Shown here in pieces: positions 33,657 through 43,897 of a stretch of DNA of 64,000 bases (position 1 is the first letter of the stretch; every line of letters starts with the position of its first letter). The translations under genes were made by a program, and so were the position numbers. Origin of the DNA: Planctomyces sp. SH-PL14 (GTDB taxonomy: Bacteria > Planctomycetota > Planctomycetia > Planctomycetales > Planctomycetaceae); the NCBI RefSeq assembly GCF_001610835.1, contig NZ_CP011270.1, positions 930,001 through 994,000 on the forward strand. The letters run 5' to 3'. The notes beneath the pieces are model-generated. The model was not told the DNA's origin, made no database searches, and saw nothing but the letters and a program-made list of their open reading frames with translations.

Positions 33657-34490
33657 ATGTCGCCCCGCGTCCTGCTCCTCACCGGCCTCTTCATCACCCT
33701 GGCCAGTTGCTCGTACGGCGAGGACCAGAAGGTCCTCCTGAAGCAGTTTGCCGTCGAATTCGTCGACATCCTGCCGGGAACTGCTGGTTTTCCGAAGACC
33801 TTCCGCCGTGGGTCGGCTGCGGCCCCCGCCGAAGGGCCGATGGCGGAAGTCACGATCTCCCAGCCATTCGCGATCGGCAAGTACGAAGTTCCGCAGAACC
33901 TCTACGAGTCGGTCATGGGAAAGAACCCCAGCCGATGGAAGGGGCCACGGAACTCCGTCGAGATGATGACCTGGGGGGAGGCGAAGGAGTTCTGCGACCG
34001 GGTAACGCGGCTGATGCGCGAGGCGGCGCTGATCGGGCCGACTGACGTCATCCGCCTCCCGACGGAAGCGGAGTGGGAGTACTGCTGCCGGGCCGGGACA
34101 GAGACCGCGTACAGCTTCGGGGACGAGGCGACGGCGGACGGGGACCAGGGAAACCGGGCGACGCGGCTCGATCGGTACGCATGGCATACCGGTAACGCCG
34201 CAGGGAACGATCCGCCGGTCGGGGCCCTCAAGCCGAATCCGTGGGGGCTCTACGACATGCACGGCTACCTGTGGGAGTTCTGCGGCGACGGCTGGGCCGG
34301 CAGCTACGAGGGGGCTCCCGTTGACGGGAGTCCGCGACCGGTCGAAGGGGCGAAGACCGCCATCGTGATTCGCAGTGGATCCTGGAAGGACCGCCACCCC
34401 GATCTTCGCAGCTCCTCCCGCCGCGAGTTCCCGCAGACCGGTCGGGATGACGCCGTCGGATTCCGCTGCGTCCGCAGCCAAGCCCCCTGA
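33657..34490 (+). CDS. Formylglycine-generating-enzyme-like (SUMF1) lipoprotein
   Basis: 277 residues. The ATG at 33657 has GGAG 7 bases upstream; an in-frame ATG at 33651 has none. The signal ends in a lipobox (LASC). The SUMF1 fold is shown by ISQPFAIGKYEVPQNLYESV, RLPTEAEWEYCCRAG, NPWGLYDMHGYLWEFCGD and the terminal VGFRCVR. No sulfatase gene is adjacent, and many planctomycete SUMF1 domains are not true sulfatase activators, so substrate and activity are open. Confidence 0.85.
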   Translation: MSPRVLLLTGLFITLASCSYGEDQKVLLKQFAVEFVDILPGTAGFPKTFRRGSAAAPAEGPMAEVTISQPFAIGKYEVPQNLYESVMGKNPSRWKGPRNSVEMMTWGEAKEFCDRVTRLMREAALIGPTDVIRLPTEAEWEYCCRAGTETAYSFGDEATADGDQGNRATRLDRYAWHTGNAAGNDPPVGALKPNPWGLYDMHGYLWEFCGDGWAGSYEGAPVDGSPRPVEGAKTAIVIRSGSWKDRHPDLRSSSRREFPQTGRDDAVGFRCVRSQAP

Positions 34491-34612
34491 TCTTTGGGGA
34501 TCCGACAAAATTCCGCTTTTTCTGGTCCATTCGGCTCCCGTCGACGTTGTGCGGCAACTAAGAGGGGAGTGCCGTTACGTCGTACCAGAAACTCTGAGAA
34601 GGGAGCGGAGTT

Positions 34613-36361
34613 GTGCATGATTACCAACTGATCTGGACCATTGCCGCCGGTCTGACCGCCGCTCTGGTGGGCGGGTCGATCACACACCGGCTCGGCCTTT
34701 CTCCGATCGTTGGTTATCTGCTGGCGGGGATCGTCGTGGGGCCCTATACCCCCGGCTTCGTCGCCGACCAGCACCTGGCGGAACAGCTCGCCGAGATCGG
34801 CGTCATCCTGCTGATGTTCGGCGTCGGACTCCACTTTCATCTCGACGAGCTCCTGGGGGTCAAGGGGATCGCCATTCCTGGGGCGATCGTTCAGAGCCTC
34901 GTGGCGACGGTGCTCGGCATCGTCGTCGTGATGGCGACCGGATGGAGCCTGAGTGCCGGTCTCGTCTTCGGCCTCTCGCTGTCGGTTGCCAGTACCGTCG
35001 TGTTGACCCGCGTTCTCTCCGACAACAACGACCTGCATACACCCATCGGCCGGATCTCGATCGGCTGGCTCGTTGTCGAGGACCTGTTCACGGTCCTCGT
35101 CCTCGTGCTTTTGCCTCCGCTGGTCTCCGGAAAGGACATCGGTGCTCTTCAGGTGGCCGCGACTGTCGGGATCGCGGTCCTGAAGATCGTCCTCCTGGCC
35201 GGTTTCACCTTCATCGCGGGTGAGCGGATCCTCCCCTGGATGCTCGAGAAAGCGGCGGCAACCCGGTCCCGCGAGCTGTTCACACTGACGACGCTCGTGA
35301 TCGCACTCGGGATCGCGGTGGCGGCGGCGAAGCTGTTCGATGTCTCGATGGCGCTCGGCGCCTTCCTGGCCGGGATGGTGGTCGGCCGGTCCGAGTTCAG
35401 CCTGCGGGCGGCCAACGAAGCTCTCCCGATGCGGGACGCTTTTGCCGTGTTGTTCTTTGTCTCGGCCGGCATCCTTCTCGATCCGAAGGTGCTGCTCGAA
35501 GCCCCGGTCCTGACCGTCGCGACGATCCTGATCGTGGTGCTCGGTAAGCCGCTCGCCGCCTTCCTGATCGTGGCGCTCATGCGATACCCGCTGAAGGTCG
35601 CGCTTTCCGTTGCGGTGGTGCTGGGGCAGATCGGCGAGTTCTCGTTCATTCTTGCCGGTCTCGGGCGGCAGCTGGGGGTCCTCAGTGAGACCGGCGTGAA
35701 CGTGATCGTCGCGGCGGCGATCGTCTCGATCACGCTCAACCCGCTCATGTATCGCCTTATCGACCCGGCGGAGCGGTGGCTCACTCGGCGATTTCCGAAG
35801 CTCGCGTCGTTGGGGAAGGAGGCCCCGCAGAGTGGAACGCCCAGCGAGACGCCGGACGAGCGCGCTCACCACAAGGCGGTCGTCATCGGTTACGGCCCCG
35901 TCGGCCAGACGGTCACCCGGCTCCTGGCCGAGAATGAGGTCATCCCTTGCGTGATTGAGATGAACCTGGAGACCGTGCGGTCGCTGCGGAACGCGGGGAT
36001 TCGCGCGGTTTATGGCGAGGCGAGCAGCCGGGACACGCTGATCGAGGCGGGGGTGCCACACGCGGAGACGTTGATCCTCAGTGCTGCCGGGATGGCCACG
36101 ACTCCCGAGATCATCCGGGCCGCACGCGAGCTGAACCGGCGGATCAAGGTCATCGCCCGCACGACGTATCTCCGAGACAATCCCTCGCTCCAGAAGGCGG
36201 GGGCGGACTTCGTGCTCTCCGGCGAGGGGGAGGTCGGGCTGGCGATGACGGAAGTCGTGCTTCGCGACTTGGGAGCGACTCCAGAGCAGGTTGACCGCGA
36301 ACGTGACCGCATCCGGCGGGAACTCGGCGTGCTTTCGCCGTACGACATCGGCCGCGTCTGA
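34613..36361 (+). CDS. Kef-type cation:proton antiporter with TrkA-N domain
   Basis: 582 residues. The N-terminal ~390 residues hold about 12 membrane helices of the CPA2 family (LGLSPIVGYLLAGIVVGPYT; FDVSMALGAFLAGMVVG). A cytosolic TrkA-N nucleotide-binding domain follows (VVIGYGPVGQTVTRLL). The arrangement is that of YbaL/KefB-type potassium or sodium/proton antiporters. Start is GTG 34613, with GGGAG 7 bases upstream; the nearby ATG at 34617 is out of frame. It is flanked by unrelated genes. Confidence 0.9.
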   Translation: MHDYQLIWTIAAGLTAALVGGSITHRLGLSPIVGYLLAGIVVGPYTPGFVADQHLAEQLAEIGVILLMFGVGLHFHLDELLGVKGIAIPGAIVQSLVATVLGIVVVMATGWSLSAGLVFGLSLSVASTVVLTRVLSDNNDLHTPIGRISIGWLVVEDLFTVLVLVLLPPLVSGKDIGALQVAATVGIAVLKIVLLAGFTFIAGERILPWMLEKAAATRSRELFTLTTLVIALGIAVAAAKLFDVSMALGAFLAGMVVGRSEFSLRAANEALPMRDAFAVLFFVSAGILLDPKVLLEAPVLTVATILIVVLGKPLAAFLIVALMRYPLKVALSVAVVLGQIGEFSFILAGLGRQLGVLSETGVNVIVAAAIVSITLNPLMYRLIDPAERWLTRRFPKLASLGKEAPQSGTPSETPDERAHHKAVVIGYGPVGQTVTRLLAENEVIPCVIEMNLETVRSLRNAGIRAVYGEASSRDTLIEAGVPHAETLILSAAGMATTPEIIRAARELNRRIKVIARTTYLRDNPSLQKAGADFVLSGEGEVGLAMTEVVLRDLGATPEQVDRERDRIRRELGVLSPYDIGRV

Positions 36362-36456
36362 CGCGGTTTTCGGTCGTCAATTCTCAAATTTCACACATAC
36401 GCGAACAACACCATCCCGGTGATGTTTGTGAGGCGATCGTGGTTTCCAGATGCCCG

Positions 36457-36484
36457 TTGACACGCTTGCTTGAGTGAATATAGT
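36457..36484 (+). promoter_or_regulatory. Sigma-70-type promoter of the MarR gene
   Basis: TTGACA (36457-36462), a 16-base spacer, then TATAGT (36479-36484), close to the vegetative consensus and 34 bases before the MarR ATG. The imperfect arms TTGCTTGAG and CCTAGGCAA flank the -10 and could be an autoregulatory operator; that part is weak. Confidence 0.6.
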
Positions 36485-36517
36485 TTCCTAGGCAACCGTT
36501 TTGCCGAGGGCGGAAAC

Positions 36518-36979
36518 ATGGCATCCAGGAAATCGGTCAGCCGACTCGACGACCATGTCGGTTACTGGCTGCGGTTTGTCTCGAACCATGTCTCTCACGC
36601 GTTCATGCAGAAGGTTGAGACGCAGGGCGTGACCGTCGCCGAGTGGGTCCTGCTGCGCGAGCTGTATGAGATGCCGGGGATCAGTCCGAGTCAGTTGGCC
36701 GAGACGCTCGGGATGACGCGGGGAACGGTGTCGAAACTCGTCGAGCGGCTTTGCCAGAAGGAGCTCGTAGAGCGGACGGCGGCCGGGGACGATCGGCGTC
36801 GGCAGACGGTGGCCGTGACGGCTGCCGGAGGCAAGCTGGTTCCGGTCCTGGCCCGGTTGGCCGATGAGAACGACCGTGAGTTCTTCGGCCATCTGTCCCC
36901 CGAAGAGAGTGCCGCCCTGGTGGGTCAGCTCCGAGACATCGTCCGCCGTCATGGCTGGAAAGACCTGCCGGTGGACTGA
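36518..36979 (+). CDS. MarR-family transcriptional regulator
   Basis: 153 residues from ATG 36518, which has GGCGGA just upstream. The winged helix is clear: GISPSQLAETLGMTRGTVSK (recognition helices) followed by the wing KELVERTAAGDDRRRQTVAV. It is expected to act as a dimeric repressor responding to a small molecule. The DUF1398 gene follows after 31 bases and is the likely regulated partner. Confidence 0.9.
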   Translation: MASRKSVSRLDDHVGYWLRFVSNHVSHAFMQKVETQGVTVAEWVLLRELYEMPGISPSQLAETLGMTRGTVSKLVERLCQKELVERTAAGDDRRRQTVAVTAAGGKLVPVLARLADENDREFFGHLSPEESAALVGQLRDIVRRHGWKDLPVD

Positions 36980-37010
36980 CATTCCATTCCGAGGAGCCAT
37001 GAGGACTGCG

Positions 37011-37406
37011 ATGAACAACGAACAGGAAGCGGCGATGCGCGAGTGTGCCGCGGGGTCGCTGACCGGGACGCTCACGTTTCCCGAGATCATCGGCCGGCTC
37101 GCCAGCCAGGGGGTCGAACGGTATCACGCCGACTATAGCCGGCAGGAGACGACGTACTATCTCGCAAACGGCGAGTCGCTGGTTGTTCCGGTCCCGCATC
37201 CGGACCACGAGACCGCCGTTCCGTTCTCTACCGCCGAGGTCGAAGCGGCGGTCCGCCAGAGCCAGCGGAATGAGCACAGCTATCTCGATTTTGTCCGCAA
37301 GACGATGGCCGCTGGGTGCGTCGGCTACTTCGTGCAGATCACCGGTCGGCAGGTGCAATACTTCGGCCGGAATGGCGAAGTGCACGTCGAGCGGTTTCCG
37401 TCGTGA
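37011..37406 (+). CDS. DUF1398 family protein
   Basis: 131 residues. ATG 37011 has GAGGA 5 bases upstream; ATG 36999 in the same frame is an alternative. Family features include TFPEIIGRLASQGVERYHAD, YYLANGE, and AAGCVGYFVQITGRQVQYFG near the end. DUF1398 proteins have no established function that I know of. Position directly after a MarR regulator suggests conditional expression. Confidence 0.8.
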   Translation: MNNEQEAAMRECAAGSLTGTLTFPEIIGRLASQGVERYHADYSRQETTYYLANGESLVVPVPHPDHETAVPFSTAEVEAAVRQSQRNEHSYLDFVRKTMAAGCVGYFVQITGRQVQYFGRNGEVHVERFPS

Positions 37407-37424
37407 TGGGTGAGGCCGTGAGCC

Positions 37425-37740
37425 CCGTCCTTGCCGGCGCAGCTCCCATTGCTCAAACCCAACGTGCGACGGCAGCCGGGGTCAAGGGGGCCTCGCCCCC
37501 TTGCCGCCGGAGGCATTTCTGTTGAGGAACCATGGGACACACCGGATGTCCCCTTTGTGTGACCGGCGTTGAAGACTCACCGCTCGCTTTCCAATCCCCG
37601 CGGATTGGTGAGGGGGAATCCGACACGGTGTCCGCGCTTGGACACGATCTCCTTCAGACATCTCTCGACGGCCAGGCCTCCGGCGGGCAAGAGGGCGTTG
37701 CCCCCTTGCATCCCCCACCAGGGTGCCCCTGGACCCGGTT
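37425..37740 (-). repeat. Family B dispersed repeat, copy 5 (reverse)
   Basis: Complete copy. It begins CCGTCCTTGCCGGCGC, has AAGGGGGCCTCGCCCCCTT as its first hairpin and GGGCAAGAGGGCGTTGCCCC as its second, and ends CCAGGGTGCCCCTGGACCCG. The GTGTCCGCGCTTGGACAC internal hairpin is perfect here. It fills the gap between convergent DUF1398 and HD-hydrolase genes. Confidence 0.85.
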
Positions 37741-37755
37741 TGGGGTGAGCGTCGA

Positions 37756-38322
37756 CTATCGGGCGGCGCGTTGACGCGTCTCTTCGTCCAGCACCACCCG
37801 GATCGCTTCGATCAGCGGATGTCCGCTCGTGTACCGCTGCCCATAACCAAGATTGAACGCGTAATCAAAATCCGCCGGGTTTTTCCCCTGGTTGTGCTGC
37901 AAGATCGTCTCTAGCTTATCCAGCGCCTTCGCCACCTTGGCCTCCGGCGTCGCCGCCGCCTCGTACTCGTCCCACAGAGCCAAAACCTCGTCCCGCAGCC
38001 GCGGCGGCAGCGGCGCGGTCAGCGTCACCAGGTCGTTCCGCTCATCCGCGGACTTCGGCACCGCGGTGTCCTGATAAATCGCCGGGATATCCCCCCGGAT
38101 CGCCTCGCCAAGATCGTGGACCACGCAGATCCGGATCAGCCTGCTGAAGTCGATCCCCGGAAACTCATCCCGCAGCAGGGCCGCCATCAGGCACAGCCGC
38201 CACGTGTGCTCGGCCACGCTCTCCGGACGCCCCGACGACGTGTAGGAGCTGCGAAGGGTGTCTTTGAGCCGCTCCGCCGCGCGGAGGAACGCCAGGACTC
38301 CATCAAGATCAGACGGGGACAC
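37756..38322 (-). CDS. HD-domain phosphohydrolase (YfbR/HDDC2-like)
   Basis: 188 residues. The HD metal ligands are His39 (SVAEHTWR), His69-Asp70 (CVVHDLGE) and Asp135 (KALDKLE). The layout and the EAIRGDIPA segment match the HDDC2/YfbR-type 5'-deoxynucleotidases, which dephosphorylate nucleoside monophosphates. Its GTG start lies 2 bases after the stop of the upstream M20 amidohydrolase, so the two are translationally coupled. Confidence 0.85.
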   Translation of the reverse strand: MSPSDLDGVLAFLRAAERLKDTLRSSYTSSGRPESVAEHTWRLCLMAALLRDEFPGIDFSRLIRICVVHDLGEAIRGDIPAIYQDTAVPKSADERNDLVTLTAPLPPRLRDEVLALWDEYEAAATPEAKVAKALDKLETILQHNQGKNPADFDYAFNLGYGQRYTSGHPLIEAIRVVLDEETRQRAAR

Positions 38323-38324
38323 GC

Positions 38325-39521
38325 TCAGTTCCTTCCACCGCGCAGCGAATCAAGAGCATCGAGCGCAAAGGCGACGTGCATCGCCGTTCCGACCGGGAGG
38401 GCCGCTTCGTCCGGATTGAATCGGGAGTGGTGCAGGCCGAACGTCTCGCGGCCGACCGCCTTCACACCCACGAAGGCGAAGCACGCCGGCACCCGTTGGG
38501 CGATGTAGGAAAAATCCTCGCCCCCCATGACGGTCGACACGTCAGCGACGTTCGTCTGTCCCAGGACTTCCTGCCCAAGCCGGCGGGTGATCTCCCAGCA
38601 CTCGGCGTCGTTCACCGTCGGCGGAATGACCGTCTCGCCGAATTTCACTTCGGCGGTGCAGCGATTGGCCGCCGCCACGCCGGTGCTGATCTCGCGGATC
38701 CGCCGCTGGAGCTGTTCCATGACGGGGACCGTGAGCCCGCGAATCGTCCCCCTGAGGGCGACCGTTTCCGGGATCACGTTGAAGGCCTCGCCGCCGTGGA
38801 TCGCGGTGACACTGAGGACGGCGGGGGAGAAGGGGTCGACTTCACGGGAGACGATTGTCTGCAGTTCGCAGACGATCTTCGCCGCCGTGGCGACCGGATC
38901 GATCGTCGCGTGCGGGATCGCGGCGTGTCCGCCGCGGCCGGTCACGACGATGTCGAACATGTCGACGGAGGCGAGCAGGACTCCCGCCTTGCCGGCGATC
39001 ATTCCGGCGGGCAAATACGGCCAGACATGGAGCCCGAAGGCCCGCTCGACCTTCGGGTTTTCGAGGATCCCCTCGTTGCACATGACGAGGCCGCCGTTCT
39101 CTCCCTCTTCGGCCGGCTGGAAGACGAGTTTCACGGTCCCCTGGATCTCCGACTCCCGCTCCTTGAGGAGCCGCGCGGCGCCGAGGAGCATTGCGGTGTG
39201 GCAGTCGTGGCCGCAGGCGTGCATCTTGCCCGGGACCTGGCTGGCGAACGGGACCCCGGACTCCTCATGGATGGGGAGCGCGTCCATGTCGGCCCGGAGG
39301 GCGACGCAGGGGCCGTTTCCGTTTCCGATCCGTCCCAGGACGCCGGTCGTGGCGAAGGGGTGTTCGTAGGGGATGCCGAGGGAGTCGAGGGTTTCCCGCA
39401 CGACGCGGCTTGTCTCGAACTCCTCGAACGCCGTCTCCGGGTGCTGATGGATCCGACGGCGGAGGCCGGTGATCCAGTCGGCGATCCCTCGAGAGGCATC
39501 CAGCAGGTTCGAATTCGGCAT
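38325..39521 (-). CDS. M20D-family amidohydrolase
   Basis: 398 residues from ATG 39521, preceded by GGGAGA. It is a metal-dependent aminoacylase / carboxypeptidase of the IAA-amino-acid hydrolase type. Ligands visible are C103 and H105 (HACGHDCH), E138-E139 (QPAEEGENGG), the GLHVWP histidine and the C-terminal GLHHSRFNPDE. The dimerisation domain includes GRGGHAAIPHATIDPV. The natural substrate (N-acyl amino acid or hippurate-like) is not determined by sequence. It is followed immediately by the HD hydrolase gene. Confidence 0.92.
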   Translation of the reverse strand: MPNSNLLDASRGIADWITGLRRRIHQHPETAFEEFETSRVVRETLDSLGIPYEHPFATTGVLGRIGNGNGPCVALRADMDALPIHEESGVPFASQVPGKMHACGHDCHTAMLLGAARLLKERESEIQGTVKLVFQPAEEGENGGLVMCNEGILENPKVERAFGLHVWPYLPAGMIAGKAGVLLASVDMFDIVVTGRGGHAAIPHATIDPVATAAKIVCELQTIVSREVDPFSPAVLSVTAIHGGEAFNVIPETVALRGTIRGLTVPVMEQLQRRIREISTGVAAANRCTAEVKFGETVIPPTVNDAECWEITRRLGQEVLGQTNVADVSTVMGGEDFSYIAQRVPACFAFVGVKAVGRETFGLHHSRFNPDEAALPVGTAMHVAFALDALDSLRGGRN

Positions 39522-39642
39522 TGAAGATCTCCCGGACGTCCGCGACGTCCACCGCGACAGTCGGACACCGGAGTTTAGGGTCGGTTCAGGGGAAGTCGAA
39601 TCGTCCGTTCCGTCCGCCCTCCTCTCATCCACATCGCGGGCG

Positions 39643-40146
39643 TCAGTCATGGGGCACTCGGCTCACCTCCATCGACATCTTGACGTGCTGCCGCAGAACG
39701 CGATCGACGTCGCCGCGAATGTTGTCCGGCACTGGGAACTCGATCGGCCTCCAAGGCGTCTGGAAGGGGTCCAAGACGAGCTTCTGTTCCCCCTCCCACG
39801 AGTACGACCGAAGCGCGCTCCAGGGAAACAGGACGTCGCCGAACCAGACTCCATTCTCGCGGACCTGATTCCGTCGAAGGAGGATCCAGGTGATCAGCGA
39901 GACGGTAAACGTCGCGGAGAGCGCGTCACCAAGGGAATCGGAAGGTCGGCGCCGCCAAACATCGATTGAGAACAAGCCGAAAGCGATTGCGATCAGCCAT
40001 TCCTTCGGTGTCGGCCCGCCGCAGTGGATCAGAATCGCTCCCGCCCGAAGCCAGTCACGAACGCGTTGGCCCCATATCAGAACAATTGCGGCCAACACGA
40101 CCGTGTTTCCGAGCCAATCCACGATCGTCCACGCGGGAGTGTCCAT
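39643..40146 (-). CDS. Small membrane protein, paralog 1 of 3 (DUF5673-like)
   Basis: 167 residues. Two to three hydrophobic segments occupy the N-terminal ~95 residues. A short conserved module follows: QVRENGVWFG, then WSALRSYSWEG and QKLVLD. This ENGVW...W..I..Y.W pattern recurs in the next two genes upstream and resembles DUF5673-type domains of membrane proteins. Least conserved of the three. No function is known. Confidence 0.65.
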   Translation of the reverse strand: MDTPAWTIVDWLGNTVVLAAIVLIWGQRVRDWLRAGAILIHCGGPTPKEWLIAIAFGLFSIDVWRRRPSDSLGDALSATFTVSLITWILLRRNQVRENGVWFGDVLFPWSALRSYSWEGEQKLVLDPFQTPWRPIEFPVPDNIRGDVDRVLRQHVKMSMEVSRVPHD

Positions 40147-40188
40147 GTCGAAATCCTGTTCTCGTTCGGCCCCAACATCATCAGGAGA

Positions 40189-40719
40189 TCAATTTTCGCC
40201 GCGGACTGCGGCGGCGGACGACTCCAGCGTCTCAGCGACATTCCAATCATCCGCTCTCACGATCACCTCCCGCAGAAACGCCTCGATCCGTGGTTGAGCG
40301 GCGGCGGGAACAGAGATCTCCATGTCGCGATACCACCGTCTGTTGATCGAAAGGATGAGCTTTCCTTGCGGGTTCCACCGATAGTCACCAATGAACGTCC
40401 ATCGCTGAAGCCAGCAGTAGTGCCAGACGCCGTTCTCGCAGATCTGCAACCTGCCGAACGCCATGGGCAGCATTATCAGCACCACGATCGCCAATCCCAG
40501 CCATGCCAGGGGGCCGGCCGAAAACTGCCGGAGCATGAATGCCTGTGATGCGATGAACGTCGCTGCGATCCATCGAAACCCAACGGAATATCCGGCGTCG
40601 TGGATCACAGAACCGGCTGCGAGCCAGCCGCGAACATACTTCCGGCCTTCGTTCATGAGAGCGATTGGAAGGGCAATAACCGGCCACCATCGGAGGAGAT
40701 CCCAGAACAGCTGTCCCAT
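40189..40719 (-). CDS. Small membrane protein, paralog 2 of 3 (DUF5673-like)
   Basis: 176 residues. Hydrophobic N-terminal half (WWPVIALPIALMNEG; WLGLAIVVLIMLPMAFG), then the shared module LQICENGVWHYCWLQRW, IGDYRW and KLILSI. The Arg-Trp-rich turn YVRGWLAAGSVIHDAG near 28-43 parallels YLDDWRAAGPVLVDLG in paralog 3. It lies 42 bases upstream of paralog 1. Confidence 0.65.
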   Translation of the reverse strand: MGQLFWDLLRWWPVIALPIALMNEGRKYVRGWLAAGSVIHDAGYSVGFRWIAATFIASQAFMLRQFSAGPLAWLGLAIVVLIMLPMAFGRLQICENGVWHYCWLQRWTFIGDYRWNPQGKLILSINRRWYRDMEISVPAAAQPRIEAFLREVIVRADDWNVAETLESSAAAVRGEN

Positions 40720-40728
40720 ATCCGCCTC

Positions 40729-41271
40729 TCAGCGAGCGTCAAACGAGACTTCATCGTCCAGGTCCCCATCCGCCATCAGGGGATCATCGGCCGCCGCAAA
40801 ACCCGCGCGCAGGGCTTTCTCCTGGAGCACCTCTTTGACTCCCGGAAGGGCCTTTCTCGGCACCGACACCGTGATCGGAAGGGACCAGTCGACTGGCCCC
40901 TCCAGCACGAGTTTCGCGTGCCCCTGCCAGCGGTGGCCCGAGATCGCGAACCAGTTGACGAGACCGAAGCCGTGCCAGACGCCGTTCTCACAGAACTGCA
41001 CCCGGGCCAGCGCGGCCACGGAGACAAGCGAGATCAGCAACCCCAGCCCCAGCCAGCCGATCGGACTCCTCAGCCAGCGGAAGCCGAGATAGAGGAGGGA
41101 CGCGCAGAACAGTCCGCCCGCAAACCGGGCCAGGGGGAACCCGCCCAGGTCGACGAGGACCGGACCGGCGGCGCGCCAGTCGTCGAGGTAGTTCCGCCCG
41201 GCCCGCGCAAGGAACAGCATCCCCCCGATCAGGGGGAGCCATTCCCGCAGATTGTCAAACAGCGGCCCCAT
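40729..41271 (-). CDS. Small membrane protein, paralog 3 of 3 (DUF5673-like)
   Basis: 180 residues. It has the same plan as its neighbours: membrane helices (WLGLGLLISLVSVAALA), then VQFCENGVWHGFGLVNW, ISGHRW and KLVLEG. The tail is acidic (DDPLMADGDLDDEVSFD). It ends 9 bases before the start of paralog 2. The three genes are probably one operon produced by tandem duplication and then strong divergence. Confidence 0.65.
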   Translation of the reverse strand: MGPLFDNLREWLPLIGGMLFLARAGRNYLDDWRAAGPVLVDLGGFPLARFAGGLFCASLLYLGFRWLRSPIGWLGLGLLISLVSVAALARVQFCENGVWHGFGLVNWFAISGHRWQGHAKLVLEGPVDWSLPITVSVPRKALPGVKEVLQEKALRAGFAAADDPLMADGDLDDEVSFDAR

Positions 41272-41343
41272 GCCGGCCTCGCGGCGGAATCGACGGGTGA
41301 ATCGTCGCCCCAGGCGCGCGGCGCGGGTGGTCCCAGGGCGGGT

Positions 41344-42750
<1,407 letters not shown>

Positions 42751-42853
42751 GGAAACCCCGGGACTTCTATCAGAAGCGTGCCGCGTGCTGGCACGAAATC
42801 GCAAGTCCCGAAGTATAGCGAAATCCGGCACGGCAAGAAACCAGCGTGCCGCC

Positions 42854-43199
42854 TCACCGGGGTCCAGGGGGGCACCCCTGGTGGGGAGTGCAGAGGGGCA
42901 ACGCCCTCTTGCCCGCCGGAGGCCTGGCCGTCGAGAGATGTCTGAAGGAGCACGTATCCAAGCGCGGACAACGTGCTGGATGCCCACTCACCAACCCGCG
43001 GGAATTGCAAAGCGAGCGGTGTGGATTGAGGGAGTCCTCATAGCTGGTACCACAAAGGGGACATCCGTTGTGTCCCATGGTTCCGCGACGAAAATGCCTC
43101 CGGCGGCAAGGGGGCCAAGAAAACAACACAGCCCCCCTTGACCCCAGACTGCCGTCGCACGATGGGTTTGAGCGAGCAGAGCTGTGCCGGCCAGGACGG
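42854..43199 (+). repeat. Family B dispersed repeat, copy 6
   Basis: Complete forward copy, from TCACCGGGGTCCAGGGGGGC to GTGCCGGCCAGGACGG. The left hairpin is GCAGAGGGGCAACGCCCTCT. The right hairpin has the A-rich loop AAGAAAACAACACA between GGGGGCC and GCCCCCC, where other copies have three bases. The internal pairing GGTACCACAA with TTGTGTCCC is partly retained. It ends 5 bases before the dps stop. Confidence 0.85.
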
Positions 43200-43203
43200 G
43201 TCC

Positions 43204-43686
43204 TCACTCCGGCGACTGCAGATGGGCTTCCAGGAACCACAGCTGCTTGTCGAGCTCCCGCGAGATTCCCGTCAACAGATCGGCCGAGTCGGCGTCACCC
43301 AGGCCGGCAGTTTCGTCGATCGCCAGCCGCGTGACTTTTCCGACGGCCGCCATCGCACTCGCCAAGGCGTCGATATGCCCCCGTCCGCTCGTCAGCGTCA
43401 CGCTGTAGGCCGGCAGCGACGTCCGGCTGGCAACGGCGGCCAGGGTCCCCTCGGCCGTTCCCCCCAGGGCGGTGATCCGCTCAGCGGTCTCGTCGATCTG
43501 CTCCTCGACTGCGCCAGCGAATTCGTCGAACAGCTTGTGCAGCGAGATGAAGTTCGGCCCCTTGACGTTCCAGTGGGCCTGCTTGATCTGGAGCTTGAGA
43601 TCGATCAGCTCGGCCAGCCGCCCGTTCAGAATGCGGGTCACGGTCGCCCGCTTCGGCTCCGGAAGATCAATGCGAGTCAGATGCAC
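43204..43686 (-). CDS. dps: Dps-family ferritin-like protein
   Basis: 160 residues from GTG 43686, which has GAGGT 5 bases upstream; the longer frame adds only basic low-quality residues. Dps proteins form 12-mers that oxidise iron at subunit interfaces and protect DNA. Ferroxidase residues are visible: His38 (KQAHWNVKG), His50 and Asp54 (LHKLFDEF), Glu69 (DETAERI). Probably stress-induced; no OxyR or PerR site was identified. Confidence 0.93.
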   Translation of the reverse strand: MHLTRIDLPEPKRATVTRILNGRLAELIDLKLQIKQAHWNVKGPNFISLHKLFDEFAGAVEEQIDETAERITALGGTAEGTLAAVASRTSLPAYSVTLTSGRGHIDALASAMAAVGKVTRLAIDETAGLGDADSADLLTGISRELDKQLWFLEAHLQSPE

Positions 43687-43774
43687 GGTGTACCTCAAAA
43701 AAGGGGGGGCGCGGTCAATCAAGTGCGTAAAAGATCGTACCCGTTGCCGCCTCGCCGGGAAGTGTTTCGCAGAG

Positions 43775-43875
43775 TGAAACACAAAGAGTCAAAGCGGGCT
43801 CAACGGTCACAAAGGACTCAGACCGGAGACGAAACTTCGTGCCCTTTGTGCCCCCTTGGTGCCTTGGTGTTTAAC
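43775..43875. repeat. Family A inverted-repeat pair (CACAAAGAG type)
   Basis: The left arm around 43775-43815 contains TGAAACACAAAGAGTCAAAG and GGTCACAAAGGACTC. The right arm 43838-43875 ends CCTTGGTGCCTTGGTGTTTA. The pairing is less perfect than at 21.7 kb. It lies in the dps upstream region, just after the stop of the SGNH-like gene. Confidence 0.65.
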
Positions 43876-43897
43876 AACACCTCCCCAAGTCGGATTC

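Noticed and set aside
36463-36500. MarR operator palindrome TTGCTTGAG / CCTAGGCAA
   Set aside because: Only about half the positions match as inverted repeat; kept as a remark on the promoter rather than a separate site.
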